Assembly (NCBI RefSeq): GCF_002803065.1
Contig: NZ_NNBL01000014.1
Location: forward strand, 67,650-131,649
DNA: 64,000 nt
Reading direction: 5' to 3'
DNA from: Streptomyces sp. CB01635
GTDB taxonomy: Bacteria; Actinomycetota; Actinomycetes; Streptomycetales; Streptomycetaceae
Shown: positions 39,515 through 47,504 of the stretch, piece by piece
How the letters are laid out: each line of letters starts with the position of its first letter
Numbering within the stretch: the stretch's first letter is position 1
Notes under the pieces: model-generated
Database searches by the model: none
What the model saw: the letters and a program-made list of their open reading frames with translations, nothing else
Told to the model about the DNA's origin: nothing
Program-made: the position numbers and the translations under genes

Positions 39515-40452
39515 CGCGACATCGCCCCTTCGACTGCGGCGCCGTCTGCACCATCGTCCTGGTAATGCCGCAGGAACAGCTCCTCCAGCGTGGGCGGGGT
39601 GCTGGCGAGCGACCGTACGCCGGAGCCGGTGAGCGAGCGGAGCACCGCGTCGAGCTTGTCGCTGTCGACCTGGAGCTTGACGCGCAGGCCCTGGACGTCC
39701 AGGTCGTGCACGCCGGGGAGCTGGGCGAGTCCGTTGGGCGCGGAGGCCAGTTCGGCGGTGACGCTGGTGCGGGTCAGGTGCCGCAGCTCGCTGAGCGAGC
39801 CGGTCTCGACCGTACGGCCCTTGCGGATGATGCTGATCCGGTCGCAGAGCGACTCGACCTCGCTGAGGATGTGCGACGACAGCAGCACGGTCCGGCCCCG
39901 CTCGCGGGCGGACTCCTTGACGCACTCCTGGAAGACCTCCTCCATCAGCGGGTCGAGGCCGGAGGTCGGCTCGTCGAGGATGAGGACGTCGACGTCGGAC
40001 GCGAACGCGGCGACCAGGGCGACCTTCTGCCGGTTGCCCTTGGAGTAGGTGCGGCCCTTCTTGGTCGGGTCGAGCTCGAACCGCTCGATCAGGTCCGCCC
40101 GGCGCGCCTTGTCGAGGCCGCCCGCCCGTCGCCCGCCATGCAGCCGCCCGTAGAGGTCGATCACCTCGCCGCCGCTGAGGTTGCGCCACAGCGTGACGTC
40201 GCCCGGCACGTACGCGACCTTGCGGTGCAGGGCGACGGCATCGGCCCAGGGGTCGCCGCCGAGCAGCTGCACCGCGCCGGAGTCGGCGCGCAGCAGGCCG
40301 AGCAGGACGCGGATGGTGGTGGACTTCCCGGCGCCGTTGGGGCCGAGGAAGCCGTGCACCTCGCCGGCCTCGACGTCCAGATCGAGGCCGTCCAGAGCAT
40401 GCGTCTTGCCGAACGACTTGTGCAGTCCGGAGACGGTCATTGCCTTCGTCAT
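39511..40452 (-). CDS. ABC transporter ATP-binding protein (drug-exporter type)
   Basis: This 313-residue ATPase has Walker A G-P-N-G-A-G-K-S-T-T, Q-loop region, a signature variant Y-S-K-G-N-R-Q-K-V (S-K-G-N replacing the usual S-G-G-Q), Walker B L-I-L-D-E-P-T-S-G-L-D-P and the H-loop S-S-H. A C-terminal accessory domain of about 90 residues follows, as in DrrA-type proteins. It is the first gene of the exporter pair, divergent from the GbsR/MarR regulator. The dyad at 40473-40488 lies just 21 nt before its ATG. Confidence 0.92.
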   Translation of the reverse strand: MTKAMTVSGLHKSFGKTHALDGLDLDVEAGEVHGFLGPNGAGKSTTIRVLLGLLRADSGAVQLLGGDPWADAVALHRKVAYVPGDVTLWRNLSGGEVIDLYGRLHGGRRAGGLDKARRADLIERFELDPTKKGRTYSKGNRQKVALVAAFASDVDVLILDEPTSGLDPLMEEVFQECVKESARERGRTVLLSSHILSEVESLCDRISIIRKGRTVETGSLSELRHLTRTSVTAELASAPNGLAQLPGVHDLDVQGLRVKLQVDSDKLDAVLRSLTGSGVRSLASTPPTLEELFLRHYQDDGADGAAVEGAMSR

Positions 40453-40472
40453 GTTTCAGAACGTACGCTACT

Positions 40473-40488
40473 TTCACAAACTTGTGAA
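40473..40488. promoter_or_regulatory. Perfect dyad TTCACAA-AC-TTGTGAA between ABC exporter and GbsR genes
   Basis: A 16-bp site with 7-bp arms sits 21 nt upstream of the ATPase ATG and 57 nt upstream of the GbsR ATG; a TATAAA hexamer (40501-40506) lies just downstream for the regulator. It is a very likely operator for the divergent MarR-type protein controlling both directions. Confidence 0.8.
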
Positions 40489-40544
40489 GTTAAGGAAGCG
40501 TATAAACTTGAGGCTGCACGTCACCCAGGGGAGATGATCGGGAC

Positions 40545-41072
40545 ATGAGCGCGACGAAGGACGGCGACGGCGCCAGCGGGGCGGACCAGGACGGCGTCGA
40601 GGCGGCGGTGTCACGCTTCGTGGAGCGGTTCGCCGCGGAGATGACCGAGGCCGGGATGCAGCGGATGGCCGCCCGCGTCTTCGCCTCGCTGCTCGCCTCC
40701 GACGAGAGCGCGCTGACCTCCGCCGAGCTCTCCGAACGACTGCAGATCAGCCCGGCGGCGGTGTCCGGGGCCGTGCGCTATCTGACGCAGGCGGGCATGG
40801 TCGGCCGCGAGCGGGAGCCCGGCTCGCGCCGCGACCGCTACCGGCTCCACAACGACCTGTGGTTCGAGACGTTCACCCGCCGCGACCAGCTCCTCGCGCG
40901 CTGGGAGAGGGTCCTGCGCGACGGGGTGGAATCACTGGGCCCGGACAGCCCCGCGGGCCTGCGCATCGCCGAGACGGCGGCGTTCATGGAGTTCCTGGAC
41001 GGCGAGCTGAAGGGCCTGATGAAGCGGTGGCACGCACACCGCGAGACGCTCGACCTCGGCCCCCGGAGCTGA
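40545..41072 (+). CDS. GbsR/MarR-type transcriptional regulator
   Basis: This 175-residue protein starts at ATG 40545, 11 nt after AGGGGAG. The N-terminal helix V-S-R-F-V-E-R-F-A-A-E-M precedes a winged helix: F-A-S-L-L-A-S-D-E-S-A-L-T-S-A-E-L-S-E-R-L-Q-I-S-P-A-A-V-S-G-A-V-R-Y-L with the wing R-E-R-E-P-G-S-R-R-D-R-Y-R-L. The C-terminal helices are for dimerisation. GbsR-like members facing DrrA/DrrB-type exporters are usual efflux repressors released by the exported compound. It converges with the two-component system, with 24 nt between. Confidence 0.88.
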   Translation: MSATKDGDGASGADQDGVEAAVSRFVERFAAEMTEAGMQRMAARVFASLLASDESALTSAELSERLQISPAAVSGAVRYLTQAGMVGREREPGSRRDRYRLHNDLWFETFTRRDQLLARWERVLRDGVESLGPDSPAGLRIAETAAFMEFLDGELKGLMKRWHAHRETLDLGPRS

Positions 41073-41096
41073 TGATCCCCTCTGTACGCCGACTGC

Positions 41097-41765
41097 TTAC
41101 GCGGGCCTGACCAGCCGCGCCTCGTACGCGAAGACCGCCGCCTGGGTGCGGTCCCGCAGGCCCAGCTTCACGAGGACGCGGCTGACATGGGTCTTGATGG
41201 TCGATTCGGCGACGACGAGCCGTTCGGCGATCTCCGCGTTCGACAGGCCCTGGGCGATCAGGACCAGCACCTCCGTCTCGCGCTCCGTCAGCTCGCCGAA
41301 CGCCCCCGGGTTCGCCACCGCCGGCAGCTTCGGGATCTCGGAGAGCTTGGAGAACTCCGTGATCAGGCGGCGGGTGACCGAGGGGGCGAGTAGGGCCTCG
41401 CCCTCGGCCACCACCCTTACGCCGTCGGCCAGTTGGCGGGCCGAGGCGTCCTTGAGGAGGAAGCCGGAGGCGCCCGCGCGCAGCGCCTGGTAGACGTACT
41501 CGTCGAGGTCGAAGGTGGTCAGGACGAGCACCTTCGCGCCGCGGTCCATGGCGGCGATCTCGCGGGTGGCCTCGATGCCGTTCAGCTCCGGCATGCGGAT
41601 GTCCATGAGGACGACGTCCGGGGAGAGTTCACGGACCCGGGCGACGGCCTCACGGCCGTTGACCGCCTCGCCGACGACCTCGATGTCGGGCATCGCGTTG
41701 AGCAGCACCGAGAAACCCTCGCGGACCATCATCTGGTCGTCGGCGATCAGTACGCGGATGGTCAT
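41097..41765 (-). CDS. NarL/LuxR-family response regulator
   Basis: This 222-residue protein has a receiver domain (I-R-V-L-I-A-D-D-Q start with the acidic pair, phospho-acceptor in V-V-L-M-D-I-R-M-P, and L-T-T-F-D, K-D-A-S-A) and a C-terminal LuxR-type helix-turn-helix (L-T-E-R-E-T-E-V-L-V-L-I-A-Q-G-L-S-N-A-E-I-A-E-R-L). It overlaps the histidine-kinase stop by 4 nt (ATGA), so the two are coupled. The target genes are not evident; the exporter across the convergent boundary is one possibility. Confidence 0.95.
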   Translation of the reverse strand: MTIRVLIADDQMMVREGFSVLLNAMPDIEVVGEAVNGREAVARVRELSPDVVLMDIRMPELNGIEATREIAAMDRGAKVLVLTTFDLDEYVYQALRAGASGFLLKDASARQLADGVRVVAEGEALLAPSVTRRLITEFSKLSEIPKLPAVANPGAFGELTERETEVLVLIAQGLSNAEIAERLVVAESTIKTHVSRVLVKLGLRDRTQAAVFAYEARLVRPA

Positions 41766-43129
41766 GCGGGGTCTCCCGACTGGTCCGTCGCCGTCGTCGG
41801 CTGTGGCGCGGGCTCCGGTGTCGCCACCGGCACGAACGCCGCCACCTCGTAGCCGCCGTCCGCCGTCGGGCCGGCCGTCATCTCGCCGCTCAGCATCGCG
41901 ATGCGCTCCCGCATGCCGGTGATCCCGTGGCCCGCGCCCGGCGACGGCTTGACCAGCCCCGTCGGCGGGCCGTTCACGATGCGCAGGCCGAGCCCCCCGA
42001 GGACGTACGACACCTCGACGCGCGCCTCGGCGCCGGGCGCGTGCCGCAGCGCGTTGCTCAGCGCCTCCTGCACGATGCGGTACGCCGACAGCTCGACGCC
42101 CTGCGGCAGGTCACGGACCGCGCCGGTGACCGTCTGCCCGACCCGGAGCCCGGCCTCCCCGACGTTCTCCAGGAGCCGGCCGAGGTCCGCGAGCGTGGGC
42201 TGCGGGGCGTCGGGCGCCTCATAGTCCTCGGCCCGTACGACGCCCAGGACCCGGCGCAGCTCGGTGAGCGCCGCCACCGCGTTCTCGCGGATCGTGACGA
42301 ACGCCTGCTCCAGCTCCGGGGGCGGGTTCTCCACACGGTAGGGCGCGGCCTCCGCCTGGATCGCGACGACCGACATGTGGTGCGCGACGACGTCGTGCAG
42401 TTCGCGGGCGATGTTCGTGCGCTCCTCCAGGAGCGTGCGCTTGTCCCGCTCCACCGCCGTGACCTGGCGCTGCGCGGTCATCTCCACCTTCGCCTCGCGC
42501 CTGACGTGCACCGACGTGGTGACGAGGAGGGCGAGCGCGGAGACGAAGAGCATCGGCGCGGTGTCCGGGTCCATGCTGTACCAGAAGACCGACGCGAAGA
42601 AGCCGAAGGCGGCCGTGCCCGCCCACATCCAGGCCGCCGTGCGGGGCCGGGTCCTGGCCGCGACCACCGTCATCACGACGAGGTGCGCGAAGAACCCGGC
42701 GGGCGCCCACGGAGCGCCGAATCCGTCCCCTCCCATGATCGCGACGAACGGCGTCGACACGAGGGATATCCACCATGCCCCGACCGGCCTGATCAGCGTC
42801 ATCGCCACGGCGAGTGCCGGGATGAACCCGGACAGCGCGTGGATCACGTCGCCGCCCATCGCGTCGCCGACGGCGAATGCGATCAGCAGCGTGAACAGGG
42901 CGGCGCCCAGGACCACGGCGTGCGGAGTCCACACCGCGTAGCGGCGCAGCCGCTCCGGCAGCCGCCCGATCAGCGGGCCGTCCGGGGAGCACGGCGGCAG
43001 CGGGCGGTAGGCGAAGGGATCCTTGAACAGGTCCTGCCGCAGGCCGCTCAGCGCGCCGGCGGCGAGACGGTACTCGGGGCTGCGGCTCTTGGCCCCCGTC
43101 GGCATCGTCTGGGTCTGGGTTTCGGTCAC
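41762..43129 (-). CDS. NarL-type sensor histidine kinase
   Basis: About 455 residues from GTG 43129 (another GTG at 43138 is possible; neither has a good RBS, so a leaderless mRNA is plausible). The N-terminal half has about five to six membrane helices (residues 60-230) and no large extracellular sensor. The HisKA_3 domain has the phospho-acceptor His in E-R-T-N-I-A-R-E-L-H-D-V-V-A-H-H, and the ATPase domain ends with G-H-G-I-T-G-M-R-E-R. It probably senses the membrane or envelope from within the bilayer, as do many actinobacterial kinases of this type. Confidence 0.93.
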   Translation of the reverse strand: MTETQTQTMPTGAKSRSPEYRLAAGALSGLRQDLFKDPFAYRPLPPCSPDGPLIGRLPERLRRYAVWTPHAVVLGAALFTLLIAFAVGDAMGGDVIHALSGFIPALAVAMTLIRPVGAWWISLVSTPFVAIMGGDGFGAPWAPAGFFAHLVVMTVVAARTRPRTAAWMWAGTAAFGFFASVFWYSMDPDTAPMLFVSALALLVTTSVHVRREAKVEMTAQRQVTAVERDKRTLLEERTNIARELHDVVAHHMSVVAIQAEAAPYRVENPPPELEQAFVTIRENAVAALTELRRVLGVVRAEDYEAPDAPQPTLADLGRLLENVGEAGLRVGQTVTGAVRDLPQGVELSAYRIVQEALSNALRHAPGAEARVEVSYVLGGLGLRIVNGPPTGLVKPSPGAGHGITGMRERIAMLSGEMTAGPTADGGYEVAAFVPVATPEPAPQPTTATDQSGDPA

Positions 43130-43233
43130 GTACAGCACCGTAAGCGGCGGCCCGCCCCGAAGGCGTCCCACGGGAGGAGGGTCCTGGGCCCTCCGTCGCA
43201 GGTACTACACGCTCCCGCCAGGGCCGGGCGCCG

Positions 43234-44106
43234 TCACCACGCCAGCTGGGCGATCTCCTCAGCCACCACGGCGCACGCGTCCGCGGCGGGGTCGATCAGC
43301 GGGAAGTGGCCGACGTCCTCCAGGAGCGTGAGCCCCACGACCTCGCCCGCCTTCGCCGCCGCGTCCGCGTAGGCCTCCGCGACCGCGTACGGCACCGTCG
43401 TGTCCGCCCGTCCCTGCACCAGCGTCGTCGCGATGCCCGTGGGAAGCAGCGCGGCCGGGTCGGCGTACGGCAGGCGCTCCTCGAACACGGCCTTGCCGCC
43501 CAGGAATTGGGCGGGTGCGCCGGAGCAGACGTCGAGGTCGCGAGCCGTCACGAAGTCGGCGATCGGGGCGAGCGCGACGACGCCGCGCAGCGGTGCGGGG
43601 GCGGCGGTGCGCCAGGGCGCGTCCTCGGGCAGCAGATGCCGCGCGGCGGCCCACAGAGCGAGCTGCCCGCCGGCCGAGTGCCCCACCACGACGGTGCGCC
43701 GCGGGTCACCCTGCGGCAGCACTTCCCGTACGAGGCCGGGGAGTGCGTCGAGAGCGGCGGCGATGTCGTCGAACGTCTCCGGCCAGCGCCCCGCCACCGG
43801 AGCGGTACCGCCCTGCTGGGGCAGTGAACTGCCGCGCCGGTACTCGACGTTGGCGACCGCGAAGCCGCGCCGCGCGAGGAAGTCGGCGAACGGCGTGAGG
43901 TGCTGCCGGTCGTAGGGCGCGCGCCACGCGCCGCCGTGCAGGAGCACCACCAGGGGCGCGGATTCCGCGCCGTCGCGGGGCGCGTAGAGGTCGACGACCT
44001 GGTCCGGGTGATCCCCGTACGCGGCGGTGACGTCTGGCGGGACCACGGGGTGCGAGAAGGCCGATGCCTCTTCGGCCTCGTCGCGGGCGGCGGCATCGTC
44101 CGGCAT
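43234..44106 (-). CDS. Alpha/beta hydrolase, probable kynurenine formamidase
   Basis: This 290-residue protein starts at ATG 44106, after GAGAGG. The oxyanion motif H-G-G-A-W (L-L-H-G-G-A-W-R), the nucleophile elbow G-H-S-A-G-G, an Asp-containing Q-G-R-A-D-T-T-V-P segment and late His in D-V-G-H-F-P are typical of the arylformamidase/hormone-sensitive-lipase group, where HGG-x-W marks kynurenine formamidases. It is close to kynureninase and tryptophan 2,3-dioxygenase, so it plausibly hydrolyses N-formylkynurenine. Specificity is inferred from motif and context. A divergent TetR gene and an AACCG/CGGTT dyad lie upstream. Confidence 0.78.
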   Translation of the reverse strand: MPDDAAARDEAEEASAFSHPVVPPDVTAAYGDHPDQVVDLYAPRDGAESAPLVVLLHGGAWRAPYDRQHLTPFADFLARRGFAVANVEYRRGSSLPQQGGTAPVAGRWPETFDDIAAALDALPGLVREVLPQGDPRRTVVVGHSAGGQLALWAAARHLLPEDAPWRTAAPAPLRGVVALAPIADFVTARDLDVCSGAPAQFLGGKAVFEERLPYADPAALLPTGIATTLVQGRADTTVPYAVAEAYADAAAKAGEVVGLTLLEDVGHFPLIDPAADACAVVAEEIAQLAW

Positions 44107-44187
44107 GCTCCAACCTCTCAGCGTCACGGCGGAATTGGAAAGTATGCGGACGCTACCAGGCCGGTGACGTGGGCGGACACACACCGT

Positions 44188-44203
44188 AACCGGATAAACG
44201 GTT
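44188..44203. promoter_or_regulatory. Dyad AACCG-GATAAA-CGGTT between the hydrolase and tetR genes
   Basis: Five-bp arms with a 6-bp centre lie 82 nt before the hydrolase ATG and 25 nt before the TetR ATG. A TACCCT hexamer at 44216-44221 just before the TetR start suggests a -10 element, so repressor binding here could block both divergent promoters. Confidence 0.6.
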
Positions 44204-44227
44204 CCCCTGTGCCGTTACCCTGACCGT

Positions 44228-44878
44228 ATGCCCGAACAAGCAGAGCCCGGGACCGCCCCTTCGGACCCCGCCACCGTGCAGGCGGAGCCCGGCACCGTCC
44301 GTCCCGGCGGGCGCACGGCGCGGGTGCGCGCCGCCGTCCTCGACGCCGCCGGTGACGTGCTTGCCGAACAGGGCTTCGCCCATCTCGACCTGGCGGACGT
44401 CGCCCGGCGCGCGGAGGTCGGCAAGACGACGGTGTACCGGCGCTGGGGCTCGGTCACGGGGCTCGTCGCCGATCTGCTCGCCGACATGGCCGAGCAGTCG
44501 CTGCCGCGCACCGACACCGGGGCCCTGCGCGGCGACCTGCGGGCCAACGCCCGCCTGGTGCGGCGCGCGTTGGCCGACCCCCGCCAGGGCGCCCTGTTCC
44601 GGGCCGTCATCGCCGCCGCGGCCTGCGACGAAAAGACGTCGGCGGCGCTGCGCCGCTTCTACGAGGTACGGGTCGCCGAGTGGGCTCCGTGCGTGGAACA
44701 GGCCGTGCGGCGCGGCGAGTTGAGGGCCGGCACGGACGCGGCGGCCGTCGTGCGGGCCGTGTCCGCGCCCCTGTACTACCAGCTCCTGACGGCCGGATCC
44801 GCGCCGACCGAAGCCGACGCGGACCAGGCCGCCGACGCCGCCGTCGCGGCGGCGGAAGCGGGCGTCTACACCGCCTGA
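44228..44878 (+). CDS. TetR-family transcriptional regulator
   Basis: This 216-residue protein starts at ATG 44228. No RBS is visible and a TACCCT box ends about 6 nt upstream, so the transcript may be leaderless. The N-terminal HTH (about residues 30-75) reads V-R-A-A-V-L-D-A-A-G-D-V-L-A-E-Q-G-F, D-V-A-R-R-A-E-V-G-K-T-T-V-Y-R-R-W-G. The C-terminal ligand domain is helical and Ala-rich. It lies between the formamidase-like gene (divergent) and kynureninase (convergent, 7 nt apart), so it is a good candidate regulator of kynurenine-pathway genes. The ligand is unknown. Confidence 0.9.
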   Translation: MPEQAEPGTAPSDPATVQAEPGTVRPGGRTARVRAAVLDAAGDVLAEQGFAHLDLADVARRAEVGKTTVYRRWGSVTGLVADLLADMAEQSLPRTDTGALRGDLRANARLVRRALADPRQGALFRAVIAAAACDEKTSAALRRFYEVRVAEWAPCVEQAVRRGELRAGTDAAAVVRAVSAPLYYQLLTAGSAPTEADADQAADAAVAAAEAGVYTA

Positions 44879-44885
44879 GGCGCCT

Positions 44886-46100
44886 CTACGCCGCCGCGGC
44901 CGCCAGCTGATCCGCGAGGACCCGCGCGGCCCGCTCCACCTCGGCGAACCCGAGATACAGCGGGGTGAAGCCGAACCGGAGCACGTCGGGCGCGCGGAAG
45001 TCACCGACCACACCCACCGCGATCAGCCGCTCCATGACGGCCCCGGCGTCGTCGGCACGCAGCGCCACCTGGCTGCCGCGCTCGGCGTGCGCCGCCGGCG
45101 TCACCGACTCGACCCGCCCCGCGGGCACGTACGCCTCGACGCACTCCAGGAAGAAGTCGGTCAGCGCGAGCGACTTGGCGCGCACCGCGTCCACCGACAC
45201 CCCGTCCCACACGTCGAGCGCCGCCTCCAGGGCGAGCATGGACAGGATGTCGGGAGTGCCGACCCTGCCTCGCACCGCCCCGTCCCCGGCCTCGTACGAG
45301 GGCCGCATCCCGAACGGCTCGGTGTGCGAGTTCCACCCCGGCAGCGGTGAGTCGAAGCGGCTCTGCAGATCACTGCGCACATACAGGTACGCGGGTGAAC
45401 CCGGGCCGCCGTTCAGGTACTTGTACGTGCAGCCGACCGCGAGGTCGACCCCGTGCCGGTCGAGCCCGACCGGCAGCGCGCCCGCGCTGTGGCACAGGTC
45501 CCAGACGGACACGGCGCCCGCCGCGCGCACCGCGGCGGTCAGCGCGGGCAGGTCGTGCAGGCGGCCCGTGCGGTAGTCGACGTGGTTGAGGAGCACCGCG
45601 GCCGTACGGTCGCCGAGCGCGCCCGGGACCTCCGCCGGGGTCAGCGGACGCAGCGTGCAGCCCGTCATCCGGGCGGCGGACTCGGCGATGTACCCGTCCG
45701 TCGGGAACGTCGTCGCGTCGACGAGGATCTCGTCGCGCCCCTCACCGGCCAGGCGCACCGCGCCCACCAGCGCCTTGAACACATTGACGCTGGTCGAGTC
45801 GCCGACGACGATCTGTCCCTCGGCGGCGCCGACGAGGGGCGCGATCCGGTCGCCGATCCGCTCCGGCGCCGTCCACCAGCCCGACTCGGTCCAGGAACGG
45901 ATGCGCAGCTCCCCCCACTGCCGGCGCACGACGTCCTCGACGCGCCCCGGCACCTGCGCGGGGAGCGCGCCGAGCGAGTTGCCGTCGAGGTACACGCTGT
46001 CGCCGGTGTCGTCCAGGACGAAACGCTCGCGCAGCTTGCCCAGCTCGTCGGCGGCGTCCAGCTCCAGCGCCTTACCGGCAAGCGCAGTGACGTCAGACAT
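44886..46100 (-). CDS. kynU: Kynureninase
   Basis: This 404-residue PLP enzyme cleaves kynurenine to anthranilate and alanine. It begins M-S-D-V-T-A-L-A and has F-V-L-D-D-T, Y-L-D-G-N-S-L-G-A-L-P, D-S-T-S-V-N-V-F-K for phosphate binding, V-W-D-L-C-H-S-A-G-A-L-P-V with the cofactor Asp, and C-T-Y-K-Y-L-N-G-G-P-G with the Schiff-base Lys. All expected residues are present at standard length. Its ATG overlaps the dioxygenase stop by 8 nt, so the two are translated from one mRNA. Confidence 0.95.
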   Translation of the reverse strand: MSDVTALAGKALELDAADELGKLRERFVLDDTGDSVYLDGNSLGALPAQVPGRVEDVVRRQWGELRIRSWTESGWWTAPERIGDRIAPLVGAAEGQIVVGDSTSVNVFKALVGAVRLAGEGRDEILVDATTFPTDGYIAESAARMTGCTLRPLTPAEVPGALGDRTAAVLLNHVDYRTGRLHDLPALTAAVRAAGAVSVWDLCHSAGALPVGLDRHGVDLAVGCTYKYLNGGPGSPAYLYVRSDLQSRFDSPLPGWNSHTEPFGMRPSYEAGDGAVRGRVGTPDILSMLALEAALDVWDGVSVDAVRAKSLALTDFFLECVEAYVPAGRVESVTPAAHAERGSQVALRADDAGAVMERLIAVGVVGDFRAPDVLRFGFTPLYLGFAEVERAARVLADQLAAAAA

Positions 46101-46932
46101 GGGACCTCGCTGTCCACAGCTCGGGGAACACGTTCTTCTGCGCGCGCTTCTCCAGCCAGGCCACGCCCGCGGAGCCGCCCGTGCCCGTCTTGGCGCCCAT
46201 CGCCCTGCGGGTCGCCACCAGATGGTCGTTGCGCCATCGCCACACCAGCTCGGCGACGTCGGTGAGGGCCTCGCCGAGGCGGGCGAGCTCGTCGCCCTCG
46301 TCACCGGCGTACAGCGCGGTCCACACGGCCTCGACCTCGGGGGACGGCTCGTACTTCTGCGCCACGTCCCGCTTGAGCACGGCCTCGGGGACGGCGTGGC
46401 CGCGGCGGGCCAGCAGCCGCAGCACCTCGTCGTACAGGCTCGGCTCCTCCAGGGCCTTCTCCAGCTCCGCGTACACGCGCGGCGCGCCCCGGTGCGGGAC
46501 GAGCATGGAGGCGGACTTCTCGCCGAGCAGGAACTCCATGCGCCGGTACATCGCCGACTGGAAGCCGGAGCCCTCGCCGAGGGCGGCCCGGTAGGAGTTG
46601 AACTGCGCGGGGGTCAGCTGGCCGAGCGGGCGCCACGACGCGTTCAGCGCGTCCAGCTCGCGCACGGAGCGCTTCAGGGCGGCCACCGCGGTCGGCACGT
46701 CGTCGCCGCGCAGGGCCCGCGACGCGGTCTCCCACTCGTGGACGATGACCGTGAACCACAGCTCCATCACCTGGGTCGTGACCAGGAAGACCATCTCTCC
46801 GGGGTCGTCGGAGCGGGTGTGCTGGAGGTGGGTGAGGACGTCGGCCTGGACGTAGTCCTCGTAAGGGGTGGTTCCCGCAAAGTCGAGATACGGCGTCTCT
46901 GGCTCGTTCGACTCGTGAGCCTCGTGGGACAT
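46093..46932 (-). CDS. kynA: Tryptophan 2,3-dioxygenase
   Basis: This 279-residue heme enzyme opens tryptophan to N-formylkynurenine. ATG 46932 follows AAGGAGA by about 6 nt; upstream in-frame sequence is not needed. The N-terminal T-P-Y-E-D-Y-V-Q-A-D-V-L-T-H-L-Q-H and F-L-V-T-T-Q-V-M-E-L-W-F-T-V-I-V-H-E-W, the G-S-G-F-Q-S-A-M-Y-R-R-M-E-F-L-L-G segment and the late W-R-W-R-N-D-H-L-V-A-T-R-R-A-M-G-A-K-T-G-T-G-G-S with the heme-ligand His all match the family. It heads the kynA-kynU operon; formed anthranilate can feed tryptophan-derived metabolites or antibiotics. Confidence 0.96.
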   Translation of the reverse strand: MSHEAHESNEPETPYLDFAGTTPYEDYVQADVLTHLQHTRSDDPGEMVFLVTTQVMELWFTVIVHEWETASRALRGDDVPTAVAALKRSVRELDALNASWRPLGQLTPAQFNSYRAALGEGSGFQSAMYRRMEFLLGEKSASMLVPHRGAPRVYAELEKALEEPSLYDEVLRLLARRGHAVPEAVLKRDVAQKYEPSPEVEAVWTALYAGDEGDELARLGEALTDVAELVWRWRNDHLVATRRAMGAKTGTGGSAGVAWLEKRAQKNVFPELWTARSHV

Positions 46933-47039
46933 CGCTGTCTCCTTGAACGTACTCCGGGTAGCGGTCCGCCCCTGCCGAATTCCGGCACGGGGGCCCCGGT
47001 CCCCACCGGCATCCTCCGCAATCGTCCCCCGAAACGGCA

Positions 47040-47073
47040 AGGCCCGCCCGGTCACATCGTCACGGGCGGGCCT
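47040..47073. terminator. Terminator downstream of the DUF3151 gene
   Basis: AGGCCCGCCCG (47040-47050) and CGGGCGGGCCT (47063-47073) form a perfect 11-bp stem with a 12-nt loop, 18 nt after the stop of the minus-strand DUF3151 gene and about 108 nt upstream of kynA. It separates the two transcripts. Confidence 0.85.
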
Positions 47074-47090
47074 GGAGGAAGTGCGGAAAC

Positions 47091-47504
47091 CTAGCCCAGG
47101 GTCTGGGCCGCGGCGGGCGAGGAGTCCTTGAGGAACTGCGCACAGCGCTCGTACTCCGCCTGCTCGCCGATGGACTGCGCGGCGCGCGCGAGGGCGTGCA
47201 GGGCACGCAGGAAGCCGCGGTTCGGCTCGTGCTCCCACGGCACCGGGCCGTGGCCCTTCCAGCCCGCGCGGCGCAGGGAGTCCAGGCCGCGGTGGTAGCC
47301 GGTGCGGGCGTACGCGTACGACTCGACGACGCTGCCGCGCTCGTACGCCTCGTCGGCGAGACGCGCCCAGGCGAGGGAGGAGGTCGGATACTTCGCGGCG
47401 ACATCGGCGGGCGCCGTGCCGCTCGCGAGCAGCTCGCGCGGCTCCGGGTCGTCGGGCAGCTCGGTCGGGGGCGGTCCCCCGAGAAGGTTCTCGTGAAGGC
47501 TCAT
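47091..47504 (-). CDS. DUF3151 family protein
   Basis: This 137-residue soluble protein reads L-L-G-G-P-P-P-T-E-L-P-D-D at the start and has A-D-V-A-A-K-Y-P-T-S-S-L-A-W, the Y-A-Y-A-R-T-G-Y-H-R-G-L-D-S-L-R-R-A-G-W-K-G-x-G-P-V-P-W segment typical of the family, and a TPR-like helical end. No function is known, though similar proteins are conserved across actinobacteria next to fructose-bisphosphate aldolase genes (from memory), as here. Its ATG overlaps the stop of the aminotransferase/lyase gene (ATGA). Confidence 0.9.
   Translation of the reverse strand: MSLHENLLGGPPPTELPDDPEPRELLASGTAPADVAAKYPTSSLAWARLADEAYERGSVVESYAYARTGYHRGLDSLRRAGWKGHGPVPWEHEPNRGFLRALHALARAAQSIGEQAEYERCAQFLKDSSPAAAQTLG

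Noticed and set aside
37898..40477. 859-codon frame as a single ABC transporter fusion
   Set aside because: The N-terminal part is off-frame with the real ATPase; an ATGA overlap at 39511-39514 clearly separates ATPase and permease genes.
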